A stretch of DNA of 27,450 nucleotides from Bacteroidales bacterium (GCA_016926235.1 JAFGOZ010000642.1:1-27450); one strand, 5' to 3'; counted from the first letter of the stretch, positions 1 to 9,120 are shown. Notes: a model not told the origin generated them from the sequence alone. Made by a program: numbers and translations.

Positions 1-388
1 AATCTCAAATCCATCCTCGTTATCCGAATTATCTGTCCAGCTCATCTGGATTGAGTTGACCGTGATCGTTCCAAAGGTCAAATTGATGGGGGTAGCAGGC
101 GGATATGGCAGTGTCGTCGCGCTCCTGCTCAAAGCAGTGGACAATCCACCGTCATTGGCCGCATATACCCGGTAGAAATACTCCGTATCATCAGACAGTT
201 CATCATCCGTGAACGTGGTTACTCCCTCTCCGGTTGTGCCAACCTTCATATATGTGCCCCCCGATGTCAGTGAACGGTAAATCTCAAATCTATTTTCATT
301 GTCTGAATTATCTGTCCAGCTCATCTGGATCGAGTTGACCGTGATCGTTCCAAACGTCAAATTGACGGGGGCAACCGGCGGATCAGGC
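1..388. repeat. Near-identical DNA repeat encoding successive FnIII domains (period 279 bases)
   Basis: Bases 1 to about 109 recur at about 280 to 388 with few differences. The shared core includes clgtccag-type sequence such as ctgtccagctcatctgga, followed by gagttgaccgtgatcgttcc. The offset of 279 bases equals 93 codons, one FnIII module plus linker. The FnIII domains of the neighbouring paralogue (1518..4232) are much more diverged at DNA level. This suggests recent duplication or homogenisation of modules in this gene, and the array may continue past the left edge. Confidence 0.75.
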
Positions 389-1152
389 AAAGTATTCAGG
401 TATGGAGCGATTGCCTCATACCACTTCTGTCCCATTTTATCATGTGCCGACTGAAATGGATGGATCCCATCTGCCATTAATTCGGTGGTATAGTCTATTC
501 CTGCACCACTTTCTATATCAACCATGATGATGCTCGGGTCACCCCTTCCCGTAATCATGGAAGCCACGTTGTTATTAAATTGAATGGTTGTTAAGCTGTC
601 AACAGGATCATCCGTTCTCTTGAGGATCCTGGCTACAAAAACAGCAACATTTGTCCCGGTGGAAGCTTCCCAAGCATCTATTTCATCCAGGATGTTTTCC
701 ACGTCCGCTGCACCGGAACCTTCACCATGGGTGATATCATTAGTTCCAATGTGAAGCAGAATAACATCCGCAGGATATACATCCAGGTAGGCTTCACCAT
801 CCGGTGTAATCTGATCAAGCCATCTCAAGTCAAATCCGTCCTGCAGGAGGCGTACCACATACTGTGCCCTTGAACCCCCGATCCCTCCATGGTCAGCATC
901 AGAAAACAAGTTATATCCCGAATAATTATGACCCACAAAATCAACATTGTATCCCCCACCCACCAGTTGATCATGCAATTCTTTCCTATAAGCAATTCGC
1001 TCCCCCTCGGCAGGATCAGAATCGTCATAACCTTCTGTGATGGAGTTGCCCAGGGGAAGTATCCTGTATGTCTGCGCCTCTATTTCATTCACTGATATAA
1101 TGAAAAATGAAGCAAACAGGGTGGCTATAATTAGATGAAGCAATTTTTTCAT
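1..1152 (-). CDS. Secreted SGNH-family (CE3-like) esterase with FnIII repeats, C-terminus off the left edge
   Basis: I translated 384 codons from the ATG at 1152 to the window edge with no stop, so the gene is cut at its 3' end. Residues 1-26 form a signal peptide ending in EIEA before QTYRILPLG. The SGNH hydrolase domain spans about 27-255: nucleophile Ser37 in GNSITEG, the GTND block at 136-139, and the Asp228/His231 pair in DGIHP. The opening RILPLGNSITEG and the later Y-R-K-E-L and D-F-V-G blocks resemble carbohydrate esterase family 3, which removes acetyl groups from polysaccharides; the substrate here is inferred. One complete FnIII domain (about 259-348) and the start of a second (351 onward) follow. 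The protein is a close paralogue of the product of 1518..4232, the gene directly upstream. By analogy more FnIII domains and a T9SS sorting tail probably lie outside the window. I am sure of the SGNH fold and export, less sure of the substrate. Confidence 0.88.
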   Translation of the reverse strand, partial: MKKLLHLIIATLFASFFIISVNEIEAQTYRILPLGNSITEGYDDSDPAEGERIAYRKELHDQLVGGGYNVDFVGHNYSGYNLFSDADHGGIGGSRAQYVVRLLQDGFDLRWLDQITPDGEAYLDVYPADVILLHIGTNDITHGEGSGAADVENILDEIDAWEASTGTNVAVFVARILKRTDDPVDSLTTIQFNNNVASMITGRGDPSIIMVDIESGAGIDYTTELMADGIHPFQSAHDKMGQKWYEAIAPYLNTLPDPPVAPVNLTFGTITVNSIQMSWTDNSDNENRFEIYRSLTSGGTYMKVGTTGEGVTTFTDDELSDDTEYFYRVYAANDGGLSTALSRSATTLPYPPATPINLTFGTITVNSIQMSWTDNSDNEDGFEI

Positions 1153-1517
1153 TTGGATGGTTTTTTCTTCTGAATATACTTTCCAAATCCATTCTATTAT
1201 ACGCAATAATCTACGCAAAGCTAGCATCATTTACGAATTCGGAAAACGGTATTTGATCAATACAAGATTTCTATAAATCAATCTCCACAAAATCAGCAAT
1301 ATCATTAAAATATCGGAGCAATATATGGTTTATACGACTGGTTAACTGTGTGTTAATCATGTTTCGGCAAGTTTTATTCTCCCGATCATCACTTGATTAT
1401 CATGGAGAAAAAATACATTCATCCCACAGAATTATCCGTTCGTATAAGTAAAGATTCATTTCAGATAAAAATGGTTGCAGAATGGAGGTAGGAAGACAAA
1501 GCCCTCCGGGAACTATA
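1153..1517. other. 365-base gap between the two SGNH esterase genes
   Basis: No convincing gene. The part next to 1152 is the leader of the left-edge esterase gene. It contains a segment (1240..1270) resembling the leader of the paralogous gene. A 29-residue plus-strand frame (1402..1491) is present, but nothing supports it as a gene. I see no clear rho-independent terminator after the stop at 1518. Confidence 0.5.
1240..1270 (-). promoter_or_regulatory. Leader element shared with the paralogous esterase gene (copy 1)
   Basis: On the minus strand this segment reads roughly aaatct..attgat.aaataccg. A matching segment lies at 4312..4344, at a similar distance (about 90-110 bases) upstream of the other SGNH gene. 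A second short match, a T-rich run ending ttctgaa on the plus strand, sits about 15-20 bases upstream of both start codons. The element may be promoter or operator sequence, or simply a remnant of the gene duplication. I could not fit a clean Bacteroidota TTG/TAnnTTTG promoter. Confidence 0.35.
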
Positions 1518-4232
1518 TTATTGAATCAATACAAATTTTTCAGCCACAGTTCTGTTACCTGCTATCAGGATGATTGAATAAAAACCGTTCTTTAACGTTT
1601 TTGGCAGTTGGATTTCGAAAACATTCCCCTCTGTGTAATTGGTAAGATCTATTTCCCTGTTAAAATGGACAGTGCCAGAAAAATCTGCAAGCCTCAAATA
1701 ACCCGTCCCTGCATATTCCTCCAAGTTTTTAATCACTATTATAAGGTTTCCGTCATTGGGATTTGGATAAAATGAAAAAAGGCTGTCAATTTCAGGTTCA
1801 TTCAAAGGATCTTTTCTTTTCGTAATGGCACTGGCTTCATTGCTGTATTCAGAATCATCCAAAGCATTGGTGGCACAAATCCGATAAAAGTATTCGGTTT
1901 CGTCCTGAAGTCCCTCATCATTATAATTAATCTCATTGGCCACAGTAATTCCGATCTCGGCAAAACCTGATCCCGGATTTAGGGACCGTTGGATTTTGTA
2001 ACCGGTCTCGTTGACAGAATTATCTTCCCACAACAGACGGATAGAATGTTCATCTATGGCAGTTGCAGTCAATCCGGTCGGAACTGAAAGCAGTGTTGCA
2101 GTGCCGTCCTCTCTGCAGTATTTAGAATAATTGCCATTACCGGTGGCCCTGACCCTGTAGAAGTATTCCTTTCCATCCTGGAGTCCGTCATCCGTGTAAG
2201 CTGTGTCATCGACCGAGGTGGTCTGGATCTCATCATAACCTGTTCCTGAATTGAAAGAACGTTCAATGATGTAACCTGATTCCTTATTCGAATTATCTTC
2301 CCATGACAAACGGATAGAATGCTCATCAAGTGTATTCGTGGATAATCCGCCCGGAGCTGTCAATTCCGTGATGGCACTGGCTTCATTACTGTATTCAGAG
2401 TAAAACCCTCCCCGGGTTGCGCAAACCCTGTAAAAATAATCTTCATTTTCCTCAAGTCCGTCATCCATGTAAAATACAATATCGGCTTGAGCAACCTCGA
2501 TGACGGCATACCCGGATCCTGAACTCAGGGAACGCTCGATCCTGTAACCGGTTTCGCTGTTTGAGTTATCTTTCCATATCAGAGCAACAGACTTATCATT
2601 CAGGGTACTTGCAGATAATCCTGTTGGAGCCGCCAATTCTATATTGGCATCTGCCTCATTGCTGTAGACAGAATTACCCAATGCATTGGTGGCACAAACC
2701 CTGTAATAGTAAATGGTTTCATCTTCAGGGACATCATCTGTATAGGATGTCACATTTGCCAAAGTTACATGTATCTCTGTAAAGCCGGATCCGGAAGTCA
2801 AAGAGCGTTCGATCCTGTATCCAATTTCGCTGGCTGAATTATCCTCCCATGAGAGAAGAATCGAATTCCCCTCAACCACATTAGCTGTCAGCCCTGTAGG
2901 AGCCGCTAATTCAGTAGATACATTCGCTACATTGCTATAATCGGAGTTAGGACCGGAGGTGGTGGCACAAACCCTGTAGAAATATTCGGTGCCGTCAATC
3001 AATGTGTTATCAAGATAAGATGTCACATTGGCAGAGGTTGTATGGATCTCTTCATAATCTGATCCTGAGCTTAGTGAGCGTTCAATCCTGAAGCCGGTTT
3101 CGTTCATTGAATTATCCTGCCATGACAGAAGGACAGAATGCTCATCCACCACACTGACTGACAGGCCTGTCGGGGCTGCCAGAGATTCTGACAATGTATA
3201 TGTATTTTCAATGGAAGTATATAATGATGGTCCTGTGGCATTGACGGCGCGCACACGATAAAAATATTGTGTGTCATGGTCCAGATTACTGTCCGTATAT
3301 GATGTAACTCCTGCTTCAGTGGTATAGATCAATGTAAAACTGCCACCTTCATGTGCGAGGGAACGCTCTATTTCGAATCCGGTTTCATTGCCGGAGTTGT
3401 CATTCCATGAAAGGTCAATTGAACTGGCCGTTTCTCCACTTAAGGATAACTCGGTCGGTGCTTCCGGAATTGCACTCAGATATTCATTCAGGCTTAAATA
3501 CCACTTGTATCCCATTTTATCATATGCCGACTGTTCGGGATGAATGCCATCTTCCTTCAGCTCCGCAGCATAGTCAATTCCAGCTCCGCTTTCAATATTG
3601 ACCATGAAAATGCCCGGATCCCCCCTCCCTGCAACCATGATTGCCACGTTATCATTAAGTTGGATGGTTGCATCATTTAATGCAGGGTCATCGGTTCTCT
3701 GAATGATCCTGGCAACAAAAACCGCAACATGCGTTCCGCTGGAAGCTTCCCATGCATCTATTTCATCAAGAATATTACCAACATCAAAAGCACTGGAACC
3801 TTCCCCGTGGGTAATATCATTGGTACCTATATGAATCAATATGATGTCTGCCGGATAAACATCCAGGTAAGGCATACCATCCGGAGTGATCTGGATATTA
3901 TTCCGCTCATCAAATCCATCTCGCAGTAAACGCACGATATACTGAGCCCTTGAGCCCGGGATACCTCCATGATCAGCATCAGAAAACAAAGCATAGCCAG
4001 AATTCTTATGACCTACCAAATCAAAATTGTACCCTGCACTTGTCAGTCCGTCATATAATTCTTTACGGTAAGCCACCCTTTCACTCTCCGTAGGGGCTGA
4101 AGCATCAAAACCTTCCGTAATGGAATTGCCCAGAGGGAGTATTCGGTAAGTCTGAGCATCCAAAATCTCTGATGACACAATGAAAAATCCCACTAAAAGG
4201 ATCACCTTACCAGTATATAATGAGCTTTTCAT
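1518..4232 (-). CDS. Secreted SGNH-family (CE3-like) esterase with six FnIII domains and T9SS sorting tail
   Basis: This 904-residue exported protein has a signal peptide at 1-26 (ending EILDA before QTYR). The SGNH hydrolase domain is at about 27-255, with Ser37 in GNSITEG, GTND at 136-139, and Asp228/His231 in DGIHP. Six FnIII domains follow at about 257-346, 352-440, 443-530, 533-622, 625-713 and 717-804, each with a W-x-DNS and a YFYRV-type strand. Residues from about 815 to 904 form a type A T9SS C-terminal domain (FYPNPNDG, then ...KNGFYSIIL and a basic end), so the protein should cross the outer membrane by the Por system and be anchored or released. SGNH enzymes of this kind deacetylate polysaccharides; the real substrate is unknown. 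The first-block Asp of GDS is Asn here, as in its paralogue at the left edge. It sits at the distal end of a polysaccharide locus, beside a lyase-like gene. Confidence 0.9.
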   Translation of the reverse strand: MKSSLYTGKVILLVGFFIVSSEILDAQTYRILPLGNSITEGFDASAPTESERVAYRKELYDGLTSAGYNFDLVGHKNSGYALFSDADHGGIPGSRAQYIVRLLRDGFDERNNIQITPDGMPYLDVYPADIILIHIGTNDITHGEGSSAFDVGNILDEIDAWEASSGTHVAVFVARIIQRTDDPALNDATIQLNDNVAIMVAGRGDPGIFMVNIESGAGIDYAAELKEDGIHPEQSAYDKMGYKWYLSLNEYLSAIPEAPTELSLSGETASSIDLSWNDNSGNETGFEIERSLAHEGGSFTLIYTTEAGVTSYTDSNLDHDTQYFYRVRAVNATGPSLYTSIENTYTLSESLAAPTGLSVSVVDEHSVLLSWQDNSMNETGFRIERSLSSGSDYEEIHTTSANVTSYLDNTLIDGTEYFYRVCATTSGPNSDYSNVANVSTELAAPTGLTANVVEGNSILLSWEDNSASEIGYRIERSLTSGSGFTEIHVTLANVTSYTDDVPEDETIYYYRVCATNALGNSVYSNEADANIELAAPTGLSASTLNDKSVALIWKDNSNSETGYRIERSLSSGSGYAVIEVAQADIVFYMDDGLEENEDYFYRVCATRGGFYSEYSNEASAITELTAPGGLSTNTLDEHSIRLSWEDNSNKESGYIIERSFNSGTGYDEIQTTSVDDTAYTDDGLQDGKEYFYRVRATGNGNYSKYCREDGTATLLSVPTGLTATAIDEHSIRLLWEDNSVNETGYKIQRSLNPGSGFAEIGITVANEINYNDEGLQDETEYFYRICATNALDDSEYSNEASAITKRKDPLNEPEIDSLFSFYPNPNDGNLIIVIKNLEEYAGTGYLRLADFSGTVHFNREIDLTNYTEGNVFEIQLPKTLKNGFYSIILIAGNRTVAEKFVLIQ

Positions 4233-4311
4233 ATTGCTGGTTTTTCTTTCTGAAAGCCCCTTATTTAAGTAACCACCTAATTTATAAAAAATTAGAATTG
4301 TTTTCCAATAC

Positions 4312-4344
4312 CGAAACTCGGTATTTTATCAATTTGAGATTTTT
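4312..4344 (-). promoter_or_regulatory. Leader element shared with the paralogous esterase gene (copy 2)
   Basis: This is the partner of 1240..1270. On the minus strand it carries the same attgat.aaataccg core, here followed by a small ccga/tcgg dyad. It lies about 80-112 bases upstream of the ATG at 4232. The two leaders have otherwise diverged considerably, so retention of this segment could mean function, but it could equally be chance survival after duplication. Confidence 0.35.
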
Positions 4345-4441
4345 TTGAACAAATGCATTCAACCCATAACTACCCGCATTTGCATAAATATGGATTAAAA
4401 CTGACAAGAATTGCTGTAAATCTGCGCTGAACGATCGAAAT

Positions 4442-4477
4442 GTTTATGATAATGAAACTTATCTCATTAAAATAAAC
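4442..4477. repeat. Imperfect palindrome spanning the stop codon of the lyase-like gene
   Basis: The arms are gtttat (4442-4447) with ataaac (4472-4477), and taatga (4450-4455) with tcatta (4464-4469). An internal two-base mismatch separates the arm pairs, and the loop has eight bases. The structure overlaps the TAA at 4459-4461. It is AT-rich and has no clear T-run afterwards. A transcript-end or mRNA-stabilising hairpin is possible, a classical terminator less so. Confidence 0.3.
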
Positions 4478-7400
4478 TTTTGTGCAGCACACCTGGAACC
4501 TGTAATCAGGATCAATGAATATAATCCATCTTTAAGTGAATCTGGTAACCGAAGCTCAATGACCTTTTCCAGCAATCCCTCTGAGAAATCTAACACTTTT
4601 GTAAAATGGAGGGCACCTGAAAAATCAGTAATTTTCAAATATCCTTGTTTAATATTTTCATCTGTGTTTTTTACTGTCAAAAAGATGCTTCCATTATTAG
4701 GGTTTGGATAAAAGGCAAAATCACCGTCTAACTGATTCACATTCTGATAAATAAAATCCTTTTCTTCTCCATATACCAAACCCTGATCTGTGGTGATGAA
4801 AGGTTTCAGGGAATAAGCCACATTGGATTCGAGGGTATCTAATTCAGTAGTGAAACGGAGCTTGCCGAATCCAGATTGGTAGTTCTGATTCACTTCTTCA
4901 CTGTTTAAAGCCCTATCATATACAGCCACCAGGTAAAAAATGCCTTTCCAGGGCCTTTCACCCGTTAGCTCATTGGCAAGTGCAAACTGGTAATCAGATT
5001 CCCAGCTCGAAAAATCTCCTTCGCGATCGCCCGACGCCAACACTACTCCATTGATATATATTTTTTCAGTCCCCAGGTTATTTCTGGTATAAACAACATG
5101 ATGGAGGCTTGAGCTGACAAAATTCTGTGATGTTTTTATTTCTGGCGTACCATTGATATCAGTTGACGAGGTATTTAACCGCGAAACGTAATTATAAAAA
5201 GCTTTGTTGCCTTCATGTGCCAGTGTAATTGCACGCCTGGAATTATCTGCGGATAAAGTCACCAGTCTTGCAGGACCTGATTGCCCAATCTTTTCCTGTT
5301 TGACCCATACTTCAAGGGTAATTTCATTGGTAGCAGAAAGGGCTTGCATTAACCTGGTCGGACTATTTCTACTAGTAATTATGGTATTATCTATGATTCT
5401 CAATCCCTGCCCCTTCAGCCACTCTGTGGTCATACCCTCCCGGTCTATATGCAAATCCATCGGGTATTCCGAACCAGAGATATCCCTGACTGTATTCCCT
5501 CTGCCTTCAGCAAAATTGTACAAGAGCTGTAAACCTTTCTTAATCCTGTTCTCATGAATTATCCGTGTTGATTCTATTCCCTGTAATACTATTGTTTCCT
5601 TTGTCAAATTATCCTTTTCGGTTATTTCAATTCCGTAATTTTTTAACTCGGTAAATCCTAATGATCCGATTTCTGTTGTAATATTTGGACTAATCGTATT
5701 ATTCTGCAAATTAATGATTGATATGGTCGGCAATGTGGGTTGGGTAATTAAGTCGTTATTTTTTGTGGTGACCTTCACAGAGGTCGACCTGGCACTTTCA
5801 TTGTCTGCTTCATCAACTGCACTAACTGAAATAGTGTAATTTAGTCCCGGTTCTAAATCTGTGAGTGTCACATCTGTATTTTCGGATGATTCATATTCCA
5901 CATTATTTGCATAAATCTTGTAATACCTTACTCCGATATTGTCTGACGAGGGATCCCACTGAATTCCTATTGTTGTTTCAGTTACCTCATTCACTTTCAA
6001 TCCAGAAGGAGAAGTTGGCGGTTCGGTGTCCGGACCTTTTGTAGTTGCGGAAATTGCATTGGAAAGGGAACTTCGATTATTCGATGTATCATATGCTCTA
6101 ACAGAAATCTTATAAGTTGTATTCGCTTGTAGTTCTCCAATAGATATATATACATCGTCAGTATTGTACTCTGGTGTACCGTCAATATAGATTTCGTATT
6201 TATATATTCCAACATTGTCCTGTGACGCATTCCATTTGAAATCAATGGATGAACTCGTTATTCGTTCCACAATTAAACCAGACGGTACAGTTGGAGGTAT
6301 GGTATCCTTCATACGGGTAAAAACATTGATAGCATTTGATCGAGGGCTTTCGTTTGACTCAGCATCAAATGCTGATACAGCGAGTTTATATTTAGTACCC
6401 GGGCTTAATGATTTTACTGTATACCTTGTATTCCCCGTTGCCCCTGAGATTTCATCATTTGTATATATTTTATACCCGGTAACTCCCACATTGTCTGATG
6501 CCGGATTCCAACTTATTGTTATTGAATTTCCGGTAGAATCAATTGCTTGCAGACCGGAGGGTTTAGATGGAGACTGCTCGTCCGACTCAATTGGGTCAGA
6601 ACCCGGATTCTGATTTTCACCGAGAAGAACATCAAAGGGCGTATAAATGATATCTCCAACAGTATTTGCCTGACGCCCTCTCTTTACTTCGGGATGCTTT
6701 TTCAGATATTCATCCGAATAAGTCCAGACCATAACATTATCGATCAACATCCACTCATCTCTGGCTGTTTGATATTTTTCACTACTTCCCCCAAAGAATG
6801 CCTGTACTCGGATCTTATCAATTCCTATTCTGGCTAGATTCCTTAATCTTAAATTCTTCACCTGACCCCATAACTCTCCATTTACAAATCCTTCTAAGAT
6901 TCCATCCTTTTTTCCATCAGGACCGCCGACATCAGTTGCAGTGGCTGTGTTCATCACAACACGATAAGTAATATCGTACCATATCTCCGTTGAAACATCG
7001 AAGGTATAACCATTCCATCTCGGTGAGTCACCAACTGTCAGTTCCTGATCCTGATGATACACATAAAATCCCGGCATTGGTGGATTATTCTCATCACCCA
7101 GATTACTGTGTTTCCAAATTAAGGACCCATTAAATCCATCATCCCAGGCTGGTTTTTGCATCGACTTCATGTGTCCTCCCTGTAATCCAGGAAGTTTTCC
7201 TGATCTGACTGCGTTAAATCCCGGCTTGAACATTATTGAAAAAGATAAATAACACTCTTCGTATGAATTATCAAGACTTGGTCGCCAACCGTACCCATGT
7301 TCTATTCCAGTTCCTACAGTATTCTTAGGGAAAGTCCATTTCATACCTCTGGAGATTCTTCCTCCGGCATTATAATCAATAATTATAGTTCTATCACCTG

Positions 7401-7638
7401 TATAAACACCATGAGCATAAGAAGGATTATTCCAGTCTTTTTGCCATTGTTCTTTTTCATAATAACCGACAGGTGTATTTTCCAGATCTTGATGAAATAT
7501 TATTCTGAAGTCCTCATAATTCATCTCCACTTTTTCTGATTGCTTATTCTGATAATCGGCTGTATTCTGAGCTTGTAACAAAAACGCAGAACCTATTAGA
7601 TATATACACAAAAATAGTCTAAGTCTGTCCATCTGCAT
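4459..7638 (-). CDS. Secreted PL14-like polysaccharide lyase with three FnIII domains, LamG-like domain and T9SS tail
   Basis: This is a 1059-residue exported protein with a signal peptide at about 1-23 (hydrophobic run, then LLQAQN). Residues about 45-310 look like a polysaccharide lyase family 14 type jelly roll: the RSGKLPGLQGG block at about 145-155, preceded by the strand YLSFSIMFKPGF, and ending in a DNVMVW strand. PL14 enzymes cleave uronate polymers such as alginate or glucuronan, but this one's substrate cannot be read from sequence. Three FnIII domains follow at about 358-441, 449-534 and 541-626. A LamG/concanavalin-like domain lies at about 700-925 (LEVWVKQE; KIYINGV; VAVYDRALNSEEV). 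The T9SS type A tail starts at about 970 (FAFYPNPNNG). The first ATG (7638) is used here; a second in-frame ATG two codons later is equally possible. It may trim or release the polymer made by the upstream genes, or degrade an algal glycan. Confidence 0.85.
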   Translation of the reverse strand: MQMDRLRLFLCIYLIGSAFLLQAQNTADYQNKQSEKVEMNYEDFRIIFHQDLENTPVGYYEKEQWQKDWNNPSYAHGVYTGDRTIIIDYNAGGRISRGMKWTFPKNTVGTGIEHGYGWRPSLDNSYEECYLSFSIMFKPGFNAVRSGKLPGLQGGHMKSMQKPAWDDGFNGSLIWKHSNLGDENNPPMPGFYVYHQDQELTVGDSPRWNGYTFDVSTEIWYDITYRVVMNTATATDVGGPDGKKDGILEGFVNGELWGQVKNLRLRNLARIGIDKIRVQAFFGGSSEKYQTARDEWMLIDNVMVWTYSDEYLKKHPEVKRGRQANTVGDIIYTPFDVLLGENQNPGSDPIESDEQSPSKPSGLQAIDSTGNSITISWNPASDNVGVTGYKIYTNDEISGATGNTRYTVKSLSPGTKYKLAVSAFDAESNESPRSNAINVFTRMKDTIPPTVPSGLIVERITSSSIDFKWNASQDNVGIYKYEIYIDGTPEYNTDDVYISIGELQANTTYKISVRAYDTSNNRSSLSNAISATTKGPDTEPPTSPSGLKVNEVTETTIGIQWDPSSDNIGVRYYKIYANNVEYESSENTDVTLTDLEPGLNYTISVSAVDEADNESARSTSVKVTTKNNDLITQPTLPTISIINLQNNTISPNITTEIGSLGFTELKNYGIEITEKDNLTKETIVLQGIESTRIIHENRIKKGLQLLYNFAEGRGNTVRDISGSEYPMDLHIDREGMTTEWLKGQGLRIIDNTIITSRNSPTRLMQALSATNEITLEVWVKQEKIGQSGPARLVTLSADNSRRAITLAHEGNKAFYNYVSRLNTSSTDINGTPEIKTSQNFVSSSLHHVVYTRNNLGTEKIYINGVVLASGDREGDFSSWESDYQFALANELTGERPWKGIFYLVAVYDRALNSEEVNQNYQSGFGKLRFTTELDTLESNVAYSLKPFITTDQGLVYGEEKDFIYQNVNQLDGDFAFYPNPNNGSIFLTVKNTDENIKQGYLKITDFSGALHFTKVLDFSEGLLEKVIELRLPDSLKDGLYSLILITGSRCAAQKFILMR

Positions 7639-7995
7639 CCAGTGTCTTAAATGAAATCCATCAATTGTATTTTGTCCCTTTCAATTTATTATTAATTACT
7701 CCCCGTTTATGCTAGCAGAGAATAACAATAAAGCCTTCTATCTTGCATAGATATATATTTGTGTTGAATAATCCATAATCACACAGCTAATCTGTAATGC
7801 TTACAAATAAATCATATTATCAGTAGTAAATTCTCATAGAGACGTAATTACGGAGAATTTACGGCTTCGTATACGTATTTATATTAACTAAGTTACGTCA
7901 AAAGGATAATTATTCTTCAAGGCTGAGCCTTGTATGCATGATGCCTTTCTGAAATATAAAAGCAGATGTAATAATTGACCTAACTACTAATGAAT
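7639..7995. other. 357-base gap between a glycosyltransferase gene and the lyase-like gene
   Basis: No gene is seen on either strand. It is strongly AT-rich and presumably carries the promoter of the lyase-like gene starting at 7638. It contains the small hairpin at 7918..7932 and a spaced inverted pair gacgtaa (7841-7847) / ttacgtc (7893-7899). A plus-strand match to the Bacteroidota -7 motif occurs near 7750 but faces no gene. The gap probably separates the biosynthetic operon from the secreted-enzyme genes. Confidence 0.5.
7918..7932 (-). terminator. Small hairpin downstream of the glycosyltransferase gene
   Basis: A perfect six-base stem (caaggc/gccttg) with a three-base loop lies about 65 bases past the stop of the gene ending at 7996. 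On the minus strand only a short TTTT occurs a dozen bases later, so it is a weak terminator candidate. It is the most G+C-rich dyad in this AT-rich gap. Confidence 0.3.
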
Positions 7996-9120
7996 TTAGT
8001 CATCATTTTGAGATTTAGAATTTAATTTCTCAAAATGTGCTAATAAATCTTTTATCCTTTTAGACCAAGTATTTCTTTTTGCAAAATCGATCCTCCGTTG
8101 TATCAATTCTGCTGAATTCTCTCTATGTGCTCGCTGGACCAATACCGGAAAATCCTCCTCCTCCTTCGCAGTATATATCAATTTGTCATCTAGTTCTAGT
8201 CGGTGTAATCCTGACATAAATGAAATGACTACTGGTTTACCGACTGAAAGATAATGGTAAATTTTTGCTCCGGTTCCAGTTAACATTTCATTTCCAGATT
8301 GTATACTATAAGGAGCAACCGCAACATCGCATTTATTGATTTCCTCATAAAGCTCTTCATCATACAATGAGCCCCTTACTATTAATTTATCATTACCTTT
8401 AATTTCTTTCATTACATCATCATAGATGGGGCCGATAATAGTCAGGCTTTCTACTGAATTATCCTTAAGAAGCAAATTAATGATGTTAGATGATATAGTC
8501 AACTTTATTATTACACCAACCAATGCCACCTTAATCTTTTCATTTCCTGAAGGCAATTTCTGAATGGATAAATTGAATTCATCAATATCGGGGCTTCCAA
8601 GAGGAATCTCAATTGTATTCAAATTATAATTTAGAAGATAATTTTTTATCAATAATGATACACCAACACAGAAATCTGATCTTGTAGCTACTTTTGCTTC
8701 ACATTTTTTATGATATCTCGCAATGAGTAATGGATTGATTTTTCTACTGATTTCATAGAAACTGTCATTACAATAATAAATCACATTCGCAAAATATAGA
8801 AATATTCTTGTTGCGGTATAATCAAAGTTGATGACTTTATAATATTTGTATTCACCTGAAATTCTGCGAAATAGCCAATATTGATAAATCTCGTTGAGTA
8901 TAGGTATGCGATACCTGATCCGATAGTCGATTGGGAAATAAGGGGTAATTAGTGTAAGATTCTCATTAATCTTTTGTGTTTCAATGCTTAATAATCCTAT
9001 TTTGTTCGCTGCAACAAATACAACAGGGTATTTTTTTGACAAGGCATACGCAACTTGATGTCTTGCCCTGGGAGGTTCTTCCCATGGTGTAATTGTATTG
9101 ATTAAAAAGTTATAACGCAT
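7996..9120 (-). CDS. GT-B fold glycosyltransferase (GT4/GT1-like)
   Basis: This is a 374-residue cytosolic protein with the two-domain GT-B layout. The N-terminal acceptor domain covers about 1-185, including TITPWEEPPRARHQVAYAL near the start, a pattern shared by glycosyltransferases of capsule and teichuronic acid loci. The C-terminal nucleotide-sugar domain begins at about 195 (KVALVG) and carries the donor-binding block TGTGAKIYHYLSVGKPVV at 281-298. The acidic E-x7-E motif of typical GT4 enzymes is not clear, so the exact family is uncertain. It is the last biosynthetic gene before the secreted enzymes, 105 bases downstream of the asparagine-synthase-like gene. It should add one sugar to the lipid-linked repeat unit; donor and acceptor are unknown. 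Confidence 0.8.
   Translation of the reverse strand: MRYNFLINTITPWEEPPRARHQVAYALSKKYPVVFVAANKIGLLSIETQKINENLTLITPYFPIDYRIRYRIPILNEIYQYWLFRRISGEYKYYKVINFDYTATRIFLYFANVIYYCNDSFYEISRKINPLLIARYHKKCEAKVATRSDFCVGVSLLIKNYLLNYNLNTIEIPLGSPDIDEFNLSIQKLPSGNEKIKVALVGVIIKLTISSNIINLLLKDNSVESLTIIGPIYDDVMKEIKGNDKLIVRGSLYDEELYEEINKCDVAVAPYSIQSGNEMLTGTGAKIYHYLSVGKPVVISFMSGLHRLELDDKLIYTAKEEEDFPVLVQRAHRENSAELIQRRIDFAKRNTWSKRIKDLLAHFEKLNSKSQNDD

Noticed and set aside
1402..1491. 29-codon plus-strand frame beginning MEKKYIHPTELS
   Set aside because: Very short, on the opposite strand to all genes, no recognisable product and no supporting start signal or coupling.
7745..7760. Plus-strand TAnnTTTG-like promoter motif (tatatttg)
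   Set aside because: No correctly spaced TTG upstream and no plus-strand gene follows.
7841..7899. Inverted pair gacgtaa / ttacgtc separated by 45 bases
   Set aside because: Arms of seven bases with a long spacer are expected by chance in a gap of this size; no link to a start codon.
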